This document shows, one piece after another, positions 48,583 to 59,400 of a stretch of DNA of 64,000 bases. A program made the translations under genes and the position numbers. Under the pieces are notes generated by a model, which searched no databases, was not told the origin of the DNA, and worked only from the letters and a program-made list of their open reading frames with translations. Positions within the stretch are counted from its first letter, which is position 1, and each line of letters starts with the position of its first letter. The stretch is from Vibrio sp. AND4 (lineage in GTDB: Bacteria; Pseudomonadota; Gammaproteobacteria; Enterobacterales; Vibrionaceae), in contig NZ_ABGR01000010.1 in assembly GCF_000171815.1 (NCBI RefSeq), positions 1-64,000 on the forward strand, given 5' to 3'.

Positions 48583-50247
48583 ATGTGTTCAGTATTTGGC
48601 ATTTTAGACATTAAGAGCGATGCAGCGGCATTGCGACCTATCGCACTTGAGATGTCGAAAAAACTTCGTCACCGCGGCCCAGATTGGTCCGGAATTTATT
48701 CATCACAACGCGCAATTCTGGCACACGAGCGCCTAGCTATTGTAGGTCTAAATAGTGGCGCACAGCCGCTGTACAGCCCTGATAACAAACTCATCCTTGC
48801 TGTAAACGGTGAAATCTATAACCACAAAGAGATCCGTGCTCGCTACGAGGGCAAGTACGAATTCCAAACCGATTCAGACTGTGAAGTAATCCTCGCACTA
48901 TATCAAGACATGGGCGCTGATCTTCTTGAAGAGCTAAACGGTATTTTTGCATTCGTACTTTACGATGAAGAAAAAGATGAGTACCTCGTTGGTCGCGACC
49001 ACATTGGCATCATCCCGCTCTATCAAGGTTATGATGAACACGGCAACTACTTTGTAGCATCAGAGATGAAAGCACTTGTACCTGTATGTAAAACTGTAAG
49101 TGAGTTCCCTCCGGGTTGTCACTACAGCAGTAAAGATACAGAGCCACAACGTTACTACACCCGAGACTGGAACGAGTACGCGGCAGTGCAAGGCAATAGC
49201 ACAAGTAAAGAGGAACTAACGGAAGCGCTAGAGGCTGCGGTTAAGCGTCAGCTAATGACAGACGTACCTTACGGTGTGCTGCTTTCTGGTGGTCTGGACT
49301 CTTCTATTACTTCTGCGGTTGCAAAACGCTTTGCCGCTATGCGCATTGAAGATGATGAGAAGTCTGAAGCCTGGTGGCCACAACTGCACTCATTCGCTGT
49401 TGGCCTAGAAGGTGCCCCAGACTTGAAAGCCGCTCGCGAGGTTGCAGACCAGATTGGTACGGTTCACCACGAGATGACTTACACCATCCAAGAAGGTTTA
49501 GATGCGATTCGTGACGTGATTTACCATATTGAAACCTACGATGTAACCACGATTCGAGCTTCAACACCTATGTTCCTAATGGGACGCAAAATCAAAGCGA
49601 TGGGTATTAAGATGGTACTGTCAGGTGAAGGCGCAGATGAAATCTTCGGTGGTTACCTGTATTTCCACAAAGCGCCAAACGCAAAAGAGTTCCATGAAGA
49701 AACCGTACGTAAACTGCTTGCTCTAAATATGTTTGACTGTGCACGCGCAAACAAATCATTAGCCGCGTGGGGCGTAGAAGGTCGTGTACCTTTCTTAGAT
49801 AAGGAATTCATCGACGTAGCAATGCGCTTGAACCCTACTGATAAGATGTGCGGCAACGGTAAGATGGAAAAACACATTCTTCGCGAGTGTTTTGAGCACT
49901 ACCTACCAGAATCAATCGCATGGCGTCAAAAAGAGCAGTTCTCTGATGGTGTCGGTTACAGCTGGATCGATACATTGAAAGAAGTGGCCGAGCAGAAGGT
50001 AACGGATCAGCAAATGGAAACGGCACAATTCCGCTTCCCTTACAACACTCCGACAACCAAAGAAGGTTATGTATACCGCGAAATATTTGAAGAGCTGTTC
50101 CCGCTGCCATCAGCTGCAGAGTGTGTACCTGGTGGCCCCTCTGTGGCGTGTTCTTCCGCTAAAGCAATTGAATGGGATGAATCATTCCAAAACTGTGTTG
50201 ATCCATCAGGCCGTGCTGTACAAACCGTTCACAACGACGCGTACTAG
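48583..50247 (+). CDS. asnB: Asparagine synthetase B (glutamine-hydrolysing)
   Basis: 554 residues as in E. coli. Nucleophile Cys2 of the N-terminal glutaminase domain (MCSVFGILD, with HRGPDWSG), and ATP pyrophosphatase SGGLDSS near residue 236. It makes Asn from Asp with Gln nitrogen. Good RBS AAAGGAT. Confidence 0.98.
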   Translation: MCSVFGILDIKSDAAALRPIALEMSKKLRHRGPDWSGIYSSQRAILAHERLAIVGLNSGAQPLYSPDNKLILAVNGEIYNHKEIRARYEGKYEFQTDSDCEVILALYQDMGADLLEELNGIFAFVLYDEEKDEYLVGRDHIGIIPLYQGYDEHGNYFVASEMKALVPVCKTVSEFPPGCHYSSKDTEPQRYYTRDWNEYAAVQGNSTSKEELTEALEAAVKRQLMTDVPYGVLLSGGLDSSITSAVAKRFAAMRIEDDEKSEAWWPQLHSFAVGLEGAPDLKAAREVADQIGTVHHEMTYTIQEGLDAIRDVIYHIETYDVTTIRASTPMFLMGRKIKAMGIKMVLSGEGADEIFGGYLYFHKAPNAKEFHEETVRKLLALNMFDCARANKSLAAWGVEGRVPFLDKEFIDVAMRLNPTDKMCGNGKMEKHILRECFEHYLPESIAWRQKEQFSDGVGYSWIDTLKEVAEQKVTDQQMETAQFRFPYNTPTTKEGYVYREIFEELFPLPSAAECVPGGPSVACSSAKAIEWDESFQNCVDPSGRAVQTVHNDAY

Positions 50248-50312
50248 CTAGCCTTTGTTTCAATAAGGGCTAGCTTCACACCTGCCCATTAAAAATAAAC
50301 ACAGTAAAGACG

Positions 50313-50346
50313 ATCAAAAAGAGGTGCTTGCGCACCTCTTTTTGAT
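50313..50346. terminator. Bidirectional terminator between asnB and rfaH
   Basis: AAAAAGAGGTGC-TT-GCGCACCTCTTTTT, convergent genes. Confidence 0.92.
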
Positions 50347-50362
50347 GTTTGCTTGTATTCGG

Positions 50363-50863
50363 CTATTTTAAATCTAAATCGCTGTTGTCTATGCTGACAG
50401 GTACCCGCTTGGTGATCATCTGAACCAGCATAATTGAGCGCTTCTCACCATCTTGTTCTTGGAAGATGGCATCGATACCTGCAAATTGTCCGCTTTTAAC
50501 TCGCACTTCATCACCCGGTTTCGGCATGTTCTTAGCATCGGTATGGTCATCAACGCATTTATCCAGCTGCTTAAGCTCATAAATCAGATCACCCTGTACC
50601 TCTTTCGGCTGTGCACCAAAGCGCACAAAGTCTACCACACCTCGCGTAGATCGAACTGACGTGAAGTTCGGCCCTTTTTCGTAATCAAATCGAGCAAACA
50701 CATAGCAAGGGAACAGTGGCTCTTCGACTTTTTGTCGCTTACCTCGCAAGATCTTCTCGACCTCTAGCGTTGGGTAAAAACACTCTACACCTTGATTTTC
50801 TAAGTGCTGTTTTGCCCTGACTTGTTCCCCACGTTTGCAATACAGTAAATACCAACGTTTCAT
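50363..50863 (-). CDS. rfaH: Transcription antiterminator RfaH
   Basis: 166 residues from ATG 50863 (MKRWYLLYCKRGEQ); the ATG at 50878 adds five residues not seen in E. coli RfaH. NGN domain with LFPCYVFARFD and TRGVVDFVRFG, then a KOW-type C-terminal domain, the part that switches between helix and barrel in RfaH. It loads on RNA polymerase at ops sites of long surface-polysaccharide operons. No ops element was sought beyond the window. Confidence 0.95.
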   Translation of the reverse strand: MKRWYLLYCKRGEQVRAKQHLENQGVECFYPTLEVEKILRGKRQKVEEPLFPCYVFARFDYEKGPNFTSVRSTRGVVDFVRFGAQPKEVQGDLIYELKQLDKCVDDHTDAKNMPKPGDEVRVKSGQFAGIDAIFQEQDGEKRSIMLVQMITKRVPVSIDNSDLDLK

Positions 50864-51197
50864 TATATTAATAGCCAATTATATTTTTTTGTCATCCTAG
50901 CATTAAGGCTAGAACGAGTCATGGACATTAAGCTCGCCTATCATTCGGCAACAACACATTCCCCTTACAATTTACACCTTTTTCATCAACTTAAGAAAAC
51001 CTGTCTACAGCCAAAAATGAAAAGTAAGTTTGTAACAAACCCTAAACATCGGCAAAAACCCCATTAATTCAACGCTGAACCAGCGTTTCATAAGGTATTT
51101 AAATCGTCGTGGATAATTTTATTAATTGTCAGGAAAGAAATTGCCATGTATACGTAAGTTCCGTTAAAAAATGTAATAACTACTATTAGAAGAGCTT
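50864..51197. promoter_or_regulatory. rfaH / peptide transporter divergent spacer
   Basis: 334 bases, no gene seen. AACGCTG-aac-CAGCGTT (51071-51087) is a perfect 7-bp inverted repeat before the transporter gene and may be an operator. Otherwise AT-rich sequence. Confidence 0.4.
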
Positions 51198-52586
51198 ATG
51201 TCAAACCAACATCAATACTTTGGTCACCCACGTGGCTTGTTCTTATTGTTCGGTACAGAACTATGGGAACGCTTTTCTTACTACGCAATGCGCGCCATTC
51301 TAGTACTTTATCTTACTGACACAACAATGCACGGTGGTCTTGGCTGGTCGACTAAAGATGCTCTAGATCTTTACGGCATCTATACTGGACTTGTCTATAT
51401 CACACCACTTATTGGTGGTTACCTTGCAGATAACTACTTGGGTCAACGCCGCTCGATCCTTATCGGCGGTACGTTAATGGCAATTGGCCAATTTACGCTA
51501 GCAATGCCAGCAGATGCCTTGGGACTTAGCTCTTTACACACTTTCTATCTCGGGCTCGCTCTGCTTATTTGCGGTAATGGTCTGTTTAAGCCAAACATCT
51601 CTACTATGGTTGGTGACCTGTACAATGAAGGCGATAACCGCCGTGACGGTGCTTTCACTATCTTCTACATGGGTATTAACCTTGGTGCGTTGATGGCTGG
51701 TGTTGTATCAGGTACGGTAACGAACGAATTTGGCTGGAAAGCAGGCTTCGTTGCAGCTGGTATTGGTATGCTTATTAGCCTTGTGATGCAAATAACAATG
51801 GCGCAATCATGGTTAGGTGATATTGGCCGCGAACCTGCAGCCAAGCGTGACCTAGCGCTTAAGCAATCTGCGAGAAAAGAACCACTGACCAAAAAAGAAA
51901 TTGACCGCATCAAGGTTATCCTTGTTATGAGCCTGTTTACTATCGTTTTCTGGGCAGGTTTCGAACAAGCTGGTGGTCTAATGAACATCTACACGCAGCA
52001 ATACACAGATCGTATGATTGGTAGTTTTGAAGTTCCTGCAGCGTGGTTTCAATCTCTGAATCCATTCTTCATTATTACTCTGGCACCTGTATTAGCCGTT
52101 CTATGGGTGAAACTGGGTAAACGCGAACCTAACTCACCGATGAAGTTTGCTTTCGCGATGTTTTTCCTAGCTCTAGGTTTCCTGTGTATGGTTGGTGCCG
52201 TTATGGAACAAGGTGGCGACACTGCGGTTAAAACATCAATGCTATGGCTAGTCGGCGCATTCTTCTTCCACACGCTGGGCGAACTGTGTCTGTCTCCTAT
52301 CGGCCTATCGTTAGTCACTAAACTCGCACCGCTGCGTCTTGCTTCACTTATGATGGGAGCATGGTTCGGCTGTAACGCGATTGCAAACTACGTCGCAGGT
52401 TATGTTGGCTCTCACGTTGGTGAGTTGGGTGCACTGGCTATCTTCAGTGGTATCGCAGTAACAGCAACCCTATCTGGTGTGATTCTGTTGTTGTTCTCGA
52501 ACAAACTTGTTCTTTGGATGCACGGAACAGCCAATACTCATAGCACCGCAGAACAAATTGAAGAGCAACAAACTCAAGTTGCTTAA
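51198..52586 (+). CDS. POT-family proton-dependent oligopeptide transporter
   Basis: 462 residues, about 14 membrane helices. The family signatures TELWERFSYYAMRAILVLYL (with the ExxERFxYY proton-site motif) and FYMGINLGAL are present. Imports di- and tripeptides with protons. E. coli relatives are DtpA/DtpB; I leave the exact symbol open. Single gene with own terminator. Confidence 0.94.
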   Translation: MSNQHQYFGHPRGLFLLFGTELWERFSYYAMRAILVLYLTDTTMHGGLGWSTKDALDLYGIYTGLVYITPLIGGYLADNYLGQRRSILIGGTLMAIGQFTLAMPADALGLSSLHTFYLGLALLICGNGLFKPNISTMVGDLYNEGDNRRDGAFTIFYMGINLGALMAGVVSGTVTNEFGWKAGFVAAGIGMLISLVMQITMAQSWLGDIGREPAAKRDLALKQSARKEPLTKKEIDRIKVILVMSLFTIVFWAGFEQAGGLMNIYTQQYTDRMIGSFEVPAAWFQSLNPFFIITLAPVLAVLWVKLGKREPNSPMKFAFAMFFLALGFLCMVGAVMEQGGDTAVKTSMLWLVGAFFFHTLGELCLSPIGLSLVTKLAPLRLASLMMGAWFGCNAIANYVAGYVGSHVGELGALAIFSGIAVTATLSGVILLLFSNKLVLWMHGTANTHSTAEQIEEQQTQVA

Positions 52587-52603
52587 TTCAAAATGTAAGC
52601 AAA

Positions 52604-52636
52604 AAAGAGGGCCGCAATCGCGACCCTCTTTTATTT
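52604..52636 (+). terminator. Terminator of the peptide transporter gene
   Basis: AAAAGAGGG-cCGCAATCGCGa-CCCTCTTTT then ATTTT. Confidence 0.92.
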
Positions 52637-52678
52637 TCTGACCCCGAAACTACCACGTAGATGGTTTCGGGGGTTGGT

Positions 52679-53644
52679 TTAAAGCTTAGAGCGAACCAGT
52701 TCAACCATCATCTCAATGTGCTGATCATTGTCATTCAAGCAAGGAATGTAGCTAAAGCTCTCACCGCCGGCTTCTAGGTAAATCTCGCGGCACTCTTCTG
52801 AAATTTCTTCCAGCGTTTCCAAACAGTCTGACGAGAAAGCTGGCGTAATCACGTTCAACTTCCTCTTACCTTGACTTGGAAGTACCTCTAACGTCTTGTC
52901 CGTATATGGCTGTAGCCACTCTTCACGACCAAAGCGTGACTGATATGTCATGCCCATTTGCGCTTCAGTCAGCCCTAACTCTTCACCAAGTAAACGAGTC
53001 GTCTCTTCACAATGCTTAGGGTAAATATCACCATTGTCTGCATAGCGCTGAGGAATACCGTGGTAAGAGCAAAGCAGGTAATCGCCCTGACCGTGCTCCG
53101 CCCAGTGGTCACGGACCGATTGAGCAAGTGCAGCGATGTACTTGGGATGATTGTGGTAGTCACGAATGAAACTGAATCCTGGCATTACCGGCATCTTTTT
53201 GAATGCTTTCGTTATACCATCAGAGACTGCGGCTGTCGTTGTACCTGAGTATTGCGGGTAAAGCGGCAGTACAATCACCTCCTCTACGCCTTGTGCTTGC
53301 AGCGCTTCAAAACCTGACTGCAAACTTGGGTTGCCATACGTCATACCTAATTCAACTGGCATATTCAGCGCCACGGCGAGCTTCTGAGCTTGTTGTTTTG
53401 AATACACCATCAGCGGAGAGCCCTCTTCCATCCAGACGGACTGGTACAGCTTGGCGACCTTGGGTGAGCGAATTGGCAAAATGATACCGTGAAGAATCGG
53501 ACACCACAGCCAACGAGTCATATCAACGACACGATGATCATGCAGAAACTGACTAAGAAAGCGTTTGACGGCTGGTGCGGTAGGATCATCAGGCGTACCT
53601 AAATTAACCAATAACACGCCCTGTTTGTTATTGTTGTTTTTCAT
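52679..53644 (-). CDS. hemH: Ferrochelatase
   Basis: 321 residues. Catalytic His in [12 protein letters not shown], and [14 protein letters not shown] plus [16 protein letters not shown] typical of the family. Inserts Fe(II) into protoporphyrin IX, last step of heme synthesis, at the inner membrane. Downstream of adk, as in E. coli. Confidence 0.97.
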   Translation of the reverse strand: MKNNNNKQGVLLVNLGTPDDPTAPAVKRFLSQFLHDHRVVDMTRWLWCPILHGIILPIRSPKVAKLYQSVWMEEGSPLMVYSKQQAQKLAVALNMPVELGMTYGNPSLQSGFEALQAQGVEEVIVLPLYPQYSGTTTAAVSDGITKAFKKMPVMPGFSFIRDYHNHPKYIAALAQSVRDHWAEHGQGDYLLCSYHGIPQRYADNGDIYPKHCEETTRLLGEELGLTEAQMGMTYQSRFGREEWLQPYTDKTLEVLPSQGKRKLNVITPAFSSDCLETLEEISEECREIYLEAGGESFSYIPCLNDNDQHIEMMVELVRSKL

Positions 53645-53720
53645 AACATACTACTCATGGTGAACAGCTTGCTTCATACGGTAACACGAACCTCATGGTT
53701 CATCGTACTTACAGGCAAAA

Positions 53721-53752
53721 TAAAAAAGCGACCCAGTGGTCGCTTTAAAATA
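53721..53752 (-). terminator. adk terminator
   Basis: Stem AAAGCGACC / GGTCGCTTT, with TTTTTTATTTT on the minus strand. Confidence 0.9.
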
Positions 53753-53783
53753 TATCAAAAGATTAAATTTTGCCGTTAGCAAA

Positions 53784-54431
<648 letters not shown>

Positions 54432-54454
54432 TTATCCTCTTTAATATTTAAGAT

Positions 54455-54529
54455 TTATACCGAAGCTCACAATCGCTGGAATTCTTAGGAGCCTCCCACG
54501 AAGTACTGCAACGATAAGTTTCGGTATAA
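54455..54529. repeat. 75-bp element with 10-bp terminal inverted repeats upstream of adk
   Basis: TTATACCGAA at 54455-54464 and TTCGGTATAA at 54520-54529 are perfect inverted ends around a 55-base core. The element sits 27 bases before the adk start, in the 5' leader or promoter. It resembles a MITE or palindromic intergenic unit. The remainder of the 54429-54745 spacer has only the htpG terminator. Confidence 0.7.
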
Positions 54530-54702
54530 CGTTTAGGCGGGCCAAAATACACGCCTTACAACTCACATTCAAGTGCTGAGATTCTAACACAAGTTCATTA
54601 TGCAACGAGCAGATTAAGACTAAAGTGTGTTAGTAAGACCCGTTTTGACACCAAGATGGTAATCTTCTCAACACTTAAAGTGTGAACTTATACGTATACA
54701 AA

Positions 54703-54731
54703 CAAAAAGCTCGCATTTGGCGAGCTTTTTG
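54703..54731 (-). terminator. htpG terminator
   Basis: AAAAAGCTCGC-attt-GGCGAGCTTTTT, with the T-run on the minus strand. Confidence 0.92.
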
Positions 54732-54745
54732 TCGTTGTTTGGTTG

Positions 54746-56650
54746 TTAGGCTTTAGTTAAAAGCTTGTTTATGGCACCAACGAATTGAGAAGGGTCTTCC
54801 ATCGATCCACGTTCAGCGAGCATTGCCTGGCCGAGTAGCACTTCTACCCAGCGACCAAACGCTTCTTCGTCTGCTTCATCCGCCATGCGCTTCACTAACT
54901 CATGCTCCGGGTTAATTTCGAAGATGTACTTAACCTCTGGTACTGCTTGGCCTGCCGCTTCAAGAAGCTTCGCCATTTGCGTCCCCATTTCGAAATCATC
55001 CGTCACCACAACCGCTGGTGTCGTTGCGAGTTTAAAGGTGGTGCGAACTTCTTTCACACGGTCCCCAAGGTATGACTGAGTGCGCTCCACAACAGACTTG
55101 AACTCTTGTTCCGTTTCTTTCTGCTTTTCTTTTTCCGTATCGTCTTCAAAGTTGCTGAGATCTAAGCCAGATTTAGTGATCGATTGGAACGTTTTTCCAT
55201 CAAATTCAGTTAGGTAGCTCATCAACCACTCATCAATTCGATCGAACATCAAAATAACTTCAATGCCTTTCGCTTTGAACTGCTCTAGGTGAGGGCTATT
55301 CTTCGCCGCTGCATAGCTGTCTGCGGTTAGGAAGTAGATCTTATCTTGGCCTTCCTTCATGCGCTCAATGTAAGAAGCTAAACCAACGGTTTGTTGTGCA
55401 GAATCCACTTCAGTAGACGCGAAACGCAATAGACCAGCCACTTTCTCTTTGTTAGCCATGTCCTCTGCAACGCCTTCCTTCATGACTAGGCCAAACTCTT
55501 TCCAGAACGATTGGTATTTCTCTTCATCGTTCTTCGCCATACGCTCAAGCATAGTAAGCACGCGCTTGGTACAAGCGTTACGTAGCGACTGAGTGACCTT
55601 GTTGTCTTGTAGGATTTCACGCGATACGTTCAAAGGTAAATCATTTGAATCAATTAGGCCACGGACAAAACGCAAGTACGACGGCATAAACTGTTCCGCG
55701 TCATCCATAATAAAGACACGTTGAACGTACAGCTTTAGACCCGACTTATGGTCACGATTCATCATATCCCAAGGCGCTTTAGCTGGAATATAAAGCAGAC
55801 TGGTGTAGTCGTTTTTACCCTCTACACGGTTATGACTCCAAGTAAGAGGATCTGCAAAGTCGTGAGATACATGTTTGTAGAACTCTTGATACTCTTCTTC
55901 CGAGATATCTGATTTGTTGCGCGTCCAAAGTGCTTGCGCTTTATTAATCTGCTCCCACTTCTTCTCACCCGTTTCTTTACCCTCGTCATCACGAACCGCG
56001 GTTTGGATAGATACAGGGATACCGATATGGTCAGAGTATTTGCTGATCACATCACGTAGACGCCATTCATTTAGGAATTCTTTGCCCTCTTCACGCATGT
56101 GAAGCACGATGTCGGTGCCGCGAGAGTCTTTAGTAATAGTCTCTATCGTGTAATCACCTTCGCCAGCAGAGTGCCATTGCACTGCTTCACCAGCGGTTAG
56201 GCCCGCAGCACGAGTGCGAACCGTAACGGCATCCGCAACAATGAAAGCTGAGTAGAAGCCCACACCAAACTGGCCGATAAGTTGAGAATCTTTACTTTGC
56301 TCATCTGACAGCTTTGAGAAAAATTCTGCTGTCCCTGACTTTGCGATCGTACCCAAATGCTCGATCACATCATCACGGCTCATGCCGATGCCGTTATCAG
56401 AAATGGTTAATGTGTTCGCGCTTTCATCAAACGCTAGCTTCACTCCAAGTTCCGCGTTGCCCTCATACAAATCTGAGTTAGATAGCGCTTGAAAACGAAG
56501 TTTATCTGAGGCGTCAGATGCGTTTGAAATCAGCTCGCGCAGAAAAATCTCTTTGTTAGAATAAAGAGAATGAATCATCAGGTGAAGTAGCTGTTTTACT
56601 TCTGATTGAAAGCCACGAGTTTCTTTGTTTTGAGATACGGTTTCGCTCAT
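54746..56650 (-). CDS. htpG: Hsp90 chaperone HtpG
   Basis: 634 residues. GHKL ATPase N-domain with [18 protein letters not shown], the [10 protein letters not shown] lid motif and [11 protein letters not shown], a middle domain, and a C-terminal dimerisation domain. It is divergent from toxR, the arrangement known from V. cholerae, where heat shock affects toxR by this neighbourhood. Preceded by a sigma-32-type promoter at 56744-56771. Confidence 0.98.
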   Translation of the reverse strand: MSETVSQNKETRGFQSEVKQLLHLMIHSLYSNKEIFLRELISNASDASDKLRFQALSNSDLYEGNAELGVKLAFDESANTLTISDNGIGMSRDDVIEHLGTIAKSGTAEFFSKLSDEQSKDSQLIGQFGVGFYSAFIVADAVTVRTRAAGLTAGEAVQWHSAGEGDYTIETITKDSRGTDIVLHMREEGKEFLNEWRLRDVISKYSDHIGIPVSIQTAVRDDEGKETGEKKWEQINKAQALWTRNKSDISEEEYQEFYKHVSHDFADPLTWSHNRVEGKNDYTSLLYIPAKAPWDMMNRDHKSGLKLYVQRVFIMDDAEQFMPSYLRFVRGLIDSNDLPLNVSREILQDNKVTQSLRNACTKRVLTMLERMAKNDEEKYQSFWKEFGLVMKEGVAEDMANKEKVAGLLRFASTEVDSAQQTVGLASYIERMKEGQDKIYFLTADSYAAAKNSPHLEQFKAKGIEVILMFDRIDEWLMSYLTEFDGKTFQSITKSGLDLSNFEDDTEKEKQKETEQEFKSVVERTQSYLGDRVKEVRTTFKLATTPAVVVTDDFEMGTQMAKLLEAAGQAVPEVKYIFEINPEHELVKRMADEADEEAFGRWVEVLLGQAMLAERGSMEDPSQFVGAINKLLTKA

Positions 56651-56743
56651 GTTTGCTCCATAACATCTAAACTAAAAATAGACTTTTAATGACAAAGCCC
56701 TAACCGCCGCCTCATAAAAGCGGCATGACCAATATGACAACTA

Positions 56744-56771
56744 ACATGAGGCTGACAATTGTAAATTCAAG
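56744..56771 (-). promoter_or_regulatory. Sigma-32 (heat-shock) promoter of htpG
   Basis: On the minus strand CTTGAAT, 13 bases, then CCTCATGT, against the RpoH consensus CTTGAAA-N13-CCCCATNT. It lies about 94 bases before the htpG start. Confidence 0.72.
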
Positions 56772-56923
56772 GTCAATATTGCTAAAAACGGTGTTTTTTT
56801 AGAAAAATTTAATTATCCTACATCCCTAAAAGTATCTAAAACGTGGCACACGTCTTTTTGTATACGTTTTTTACGTAACGCAAATCGCTATAATTACAGA
56901 ATCATCCATCTAAGAAGAAATAA

Positions 56924-57799
56924 ATGACTAACATAGGCACTAAATTTCTGCTTGCTCAAAGATTCGTCTTTGACCCAAATAGTAATTCGCTCGCTGACCA
57001 GAAAAATGGCAACGAAGTTGTACGACTAGGCAGCAACGAAAGTCGCATTCTCCTCATGTTGGCAGAAAGGCCTAGCGACGTGATATCACGTAACGAACTG
57101 CATGAGTTTGTTTGGCGTGAACAAGGCTTTGAAGTGGATGATTCGAGCTTAACTCAAGCGATTTCGACGCTACGTAAAATGTTGAAGGACTCCACCAAGT
57201 CACCAGAGTTTGTGAAAACCGTACCAAAACGCGGCTACCAACTGATCTGTTCTGTTGAACGCTTAAGCCCACTTTCTTCTGACTTCAATCCTGATATTGA
57301 TGAGCAAGAAGAAAACGAAGCGCCAGTGGTTGATTTGGAGCAGTTTGCTGAAGCGACGGCAGACACACCAGAAAAAACGGCCCCTGAGGCGGTAAGTCCA
57401 GCTGAAAAACCAGAGACAACGCCAGCACCTGCGCAGAAAGAGGTGAACTGGTTATCCCGTATTTTGATTGTGGCGGCTTTGCTACTACCAGTGTGTGTGC
57501 TGATGCTGACTAACCCAGCGGAGTCTAAATTCCGTCAAATTGGCGAGTATCACAATGTCACAGTAAAAACGCCAATGAACCACCCTCAGTTAAATCATTG
57601 GATGCCATCAATTGAGCAATGCATCAAGCGCTTTGTTGAACGACACGAAGATAGCTCTTCTCCAGTCGAAGTTATCGCGACAGGAGGTCAAAACAACCAA
57701 TTGATTCTTAACTACATCCACGATAGCGACCATTCATACGAAAATGTAACGCTGCGTATTTTTGCTGATCGTAATGACCCAACCGACATCTGCAATTAA
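56924..57799 (+). CDS. toxR: ToxR transmembrane transcriptional regulator
   Basis: 291 residues. OmpR-type winged helix up to about residue 112 (QAISTLRKMLKDS, KTVPKRGYQLIC), an acidic, Pro/Ala-rich tether (about 115-174), one membrane helix (176-196) and a periplasmic domain with Cys233 and Cys290 that probably pair. It controls outer-membrane porins and bile or acid resistance in Vibrio. toxS follows after 11 bases. Confidence 0.97.
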   Translation: MTNIGTKFLLAQRFVFDPNSNSLADQKNGNEVVRLGSNESRILLMLAERPSDVISRNELHEFVWREQGFEVDDSSLTQAISTLRKMLKDSTKSPEFVKTVPKRGYQLICSVERLSPLSSDFNPDIDEQEENEAPVVDLEQFAEATADTPEKTAPEAVSPAEKPETTPAPAQKEVNWLSRILIVAALLLPVCVLMLTNPAESKFRQIGEYHNVTVKTPMNHPQLNHWMPSIEQCIKRFVERHEDSSSPVEVIATGGQNNQLILNYIHDSDHSYENVTLRIFADRNDPTDICN

Positions 57800-57810
57800 G
57801 GTAGGCTGAA

Positions 57811-58326
57811 ATGAAGATTAAAGTAGCATCAGCGGTTTTGGCCGTGTCCATCCTTTTCAGTAGTTGGTTGTACTGGGGCAGTGACCTAAAAATAAAACAG
57901 GTCCTGACTTCAAATGAATGGCAATCAACCATGGAGACGCTCATCTCCTATCCCTTGCCTGGCGATACCGTCGGTCCATTACGTAAGGTCAATGTAGAGT
58001 CGAATGTTAAGTACCTACCTAACGGTGATTACATCCGTGTGGCAAACATTCGTTTATTTGCGCAAGACTCAAATACGGAATCTACCATCAATATCTCTGA
58101 AAAAGGCCGATGGGAAGTGAGTGATAATTACTTACTGGTTTCACCTTCCGAGTTCAAAGATATCTCAGCATCACAGTCAAAAGATTTCTCTGAATCACAA
58201 CTCGGTCTCATCACACAAATCTTTAAGTTGGATGCAGAACAAAGCCGCCGTATTGACGTAGTGAACGAGAAAACACTGCTACTGACTAGCCTGAACCACG
58301 GCTCTACGGTACTGTTTAGAAACTGA
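57811..58326 (+). CDS. toxS: ToxS, periplasmic partner of ToxR
   Basis: 171 residues. One N-terminal membrane helix (about 5-21) and a periplasmic beta domain (LISYPLPGDTVGPLRKVNVE). It stabilises the ToxR periplasmic domain and protects it from proteolysis. Operon with toxR. Confidence 0.95.
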   Translation: MKIKVASAVLAVSILFSSWLYWGSDLKIKQVLTSNEWQSTMETLISYPLPGDTVGPLRKVNVESNVKYLPNGDYIRVANIRLFAQDSNTESTINISEKGRWEVSDNYLLVSPSEFKDISASQSKDFSESQLGLITQIFKLDAEQSRRIDVVNEKTLLLTSLNHGSTVLFRN

Positions 58327-58340
58327 TTTAGATTCAATAA

Positions 58341-58369
58341 TAAGGGGCCTGATGGCCCTTTATTTTTTC
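58341..58369 (+). terminator. toxRS terminator
   Basis: AAGGGGCC-tgat-GGCCCTTT then ATTTTTT. Confidence 0.85.
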
Positions 58370-58461
58370 GCCAAGGATTGCTAGATACATTCACACTCTT
58401 CTTGGGTTCGCTCGTTGCAAATACACTCGCTTCTCTAATGTCTACAGTAAGGAAATGAGAA

Positions 58462-58740
58462 ATGGATAAAGCCATGATAAACATACACTACTGTCGTCAG
58501 TGCAATTGGATGTTACGTTCTACTTGGCTATCGCAAGAGCTACTCCATACGTTTAGCGAAGAGATTGAAAGCATCAGTTTGTATCCTGACACTGGCGGTC
58601 GTTTTGAGATTTTTTGTAATGGCACTCAAATTTGGGAACGAAAAAAAGACGGCGGCTTTCCTGAAGCTAAAGTTCTTAAGCAACGGGTGAGAGACATCAT
58701 AGATCCAGAGCGCGATTTAGGTCACTCAGATACAAAATAG
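58462..58740 (+). CDS. SelT/SelW/SelH-like Rdx-family selenoprotein homologue (Cys form)
   Basis: 92 residues. Thioredoxin-like fold with the CxxC motif at Cys11-RQ-Cys14 (IHYCRQCNWMLRS); the second Cys is where animal members have selenocysteine. Closing segments GGRFEIFCNGTQIWERK and PEAKVLKQRVRD are typical. Redox role presumed; partner unknown. The RBS AAGGAA fits. A terminator overlaps its stop. Confidence 0.9.
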   Translation: MDKAMINIHYCRQCNWMLRSTWLSQELLHTFSEEIESISLYPDTGGRFEIFCNGTQIWERKKDGGFPEAKVLKQRVRDIIDPERDLGHSDTK

Positions 58741-58765
58741 GGAGCGATTGGCTCCCTATTATTTT
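58740..58765. terminator. Terminator after the Rdx gene
   Basis: GGGAGC-gatt-GGCTCCC then TATTATTTTA; the stem begins on the last base of the TAG stop. Convergent with yfcE. Confidence 0.75.
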
Positions 58766-58786
58766 ATCTGCTCCGTGACTCGTCGA

Positions 58787-59332
58787 CTAAATTGTTGTTT
58801 GAGCCAACACTTCCCCTTCCGGAGTTTGCACCTTTAATGTGTTGCCTTCCATTACACCGTAGCTTGGTGACAAACCATTTCTCGGAAAAGTCATCGAACC
58901 GGGATTAAAAATGATCACGCCATCTTGAACCTCTGCCACTGGAACATGAGTATGACCATGGGCAATGATGTCACCTTCACGCAGTGGTGGGCGTTTTGAA
59001 CTATTGTACAGGTGTCCATGTGTGAGAAATAGACGCTTTCCTGACTCGAGTAAGATCCATGCATAATCCATCATCATCGGGAAATTCAACAACATTTGGT
59101 CAACTTCACTGTCACAATTACCACGAACCGCAATAATCTGATCCTTGTATTGGTTAAGTAACCCGGCCACTTTCGGCGGGTTGTAACCTTCTGGGATTGG
59201 GTTTCTTGGCCCGTGGTTGAGCGTATCCCCCAATAAGATCAGGTGATCGGCACCGGTGGCCAAGTAAAGCTTAATGGTTTCTTCGGTTGCGGGCAAAGAA
59301 CCGTGCAAGTCTGAGGCAAAAAATAGTTTCAC
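58787..59332 (-). CDS. yfcE: YfcE phosphodiesterase
   Basis: 181 residues. Calcineurin-like metallophosphatase with D8-x-H10 (ASDLHGS), LGDTLNHGPRNP, RGNCDSEVD, LTHGHLY and AHGHTHVP. E. coli YfcE hydrolyses phosphodiesters such as bis-pNPP in the presence of Mn; native substrate unknown. Confidence 0.95.
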   Translation of the reverse strand: MKLFFASDLHGSLPATEETIKLYLATGADHLILLGDTLNHGPRNPIPEGYNPPKVAGLLNQYKDQIIAVRGNCDSEVDQMLLNFPMMMDYAWILLESGKRLFLTHGHLYNSSKRPPLREGDIIAHGHTHVPVAEVQDGVIIFNPGSMTFPRNGLSPSYGVMEGNTLKVQTPEGEVLAQTTI

Positions 59333-59400
59333 GACATGGTCTCCTCATAAAGTATGAGGTTATTCTACGGCATTCCTATCGAAGCTCAACCCAAGCGCCT

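Noticed and set aside
50248..50362. tRNA cluster after asnB, as in E. coli
   Set aside because: The spacer holds only the terminator; no cloverleaf or CCA end was seen here or elsewhere in the window.
52643..52673. CCCCGAAAC / GTTTCGGGG hairpin as hemH terminator
   Set aside because: The stem is perfect, but no T-run follows it on the minus strand; it may be a processing stem, and the call is left open.
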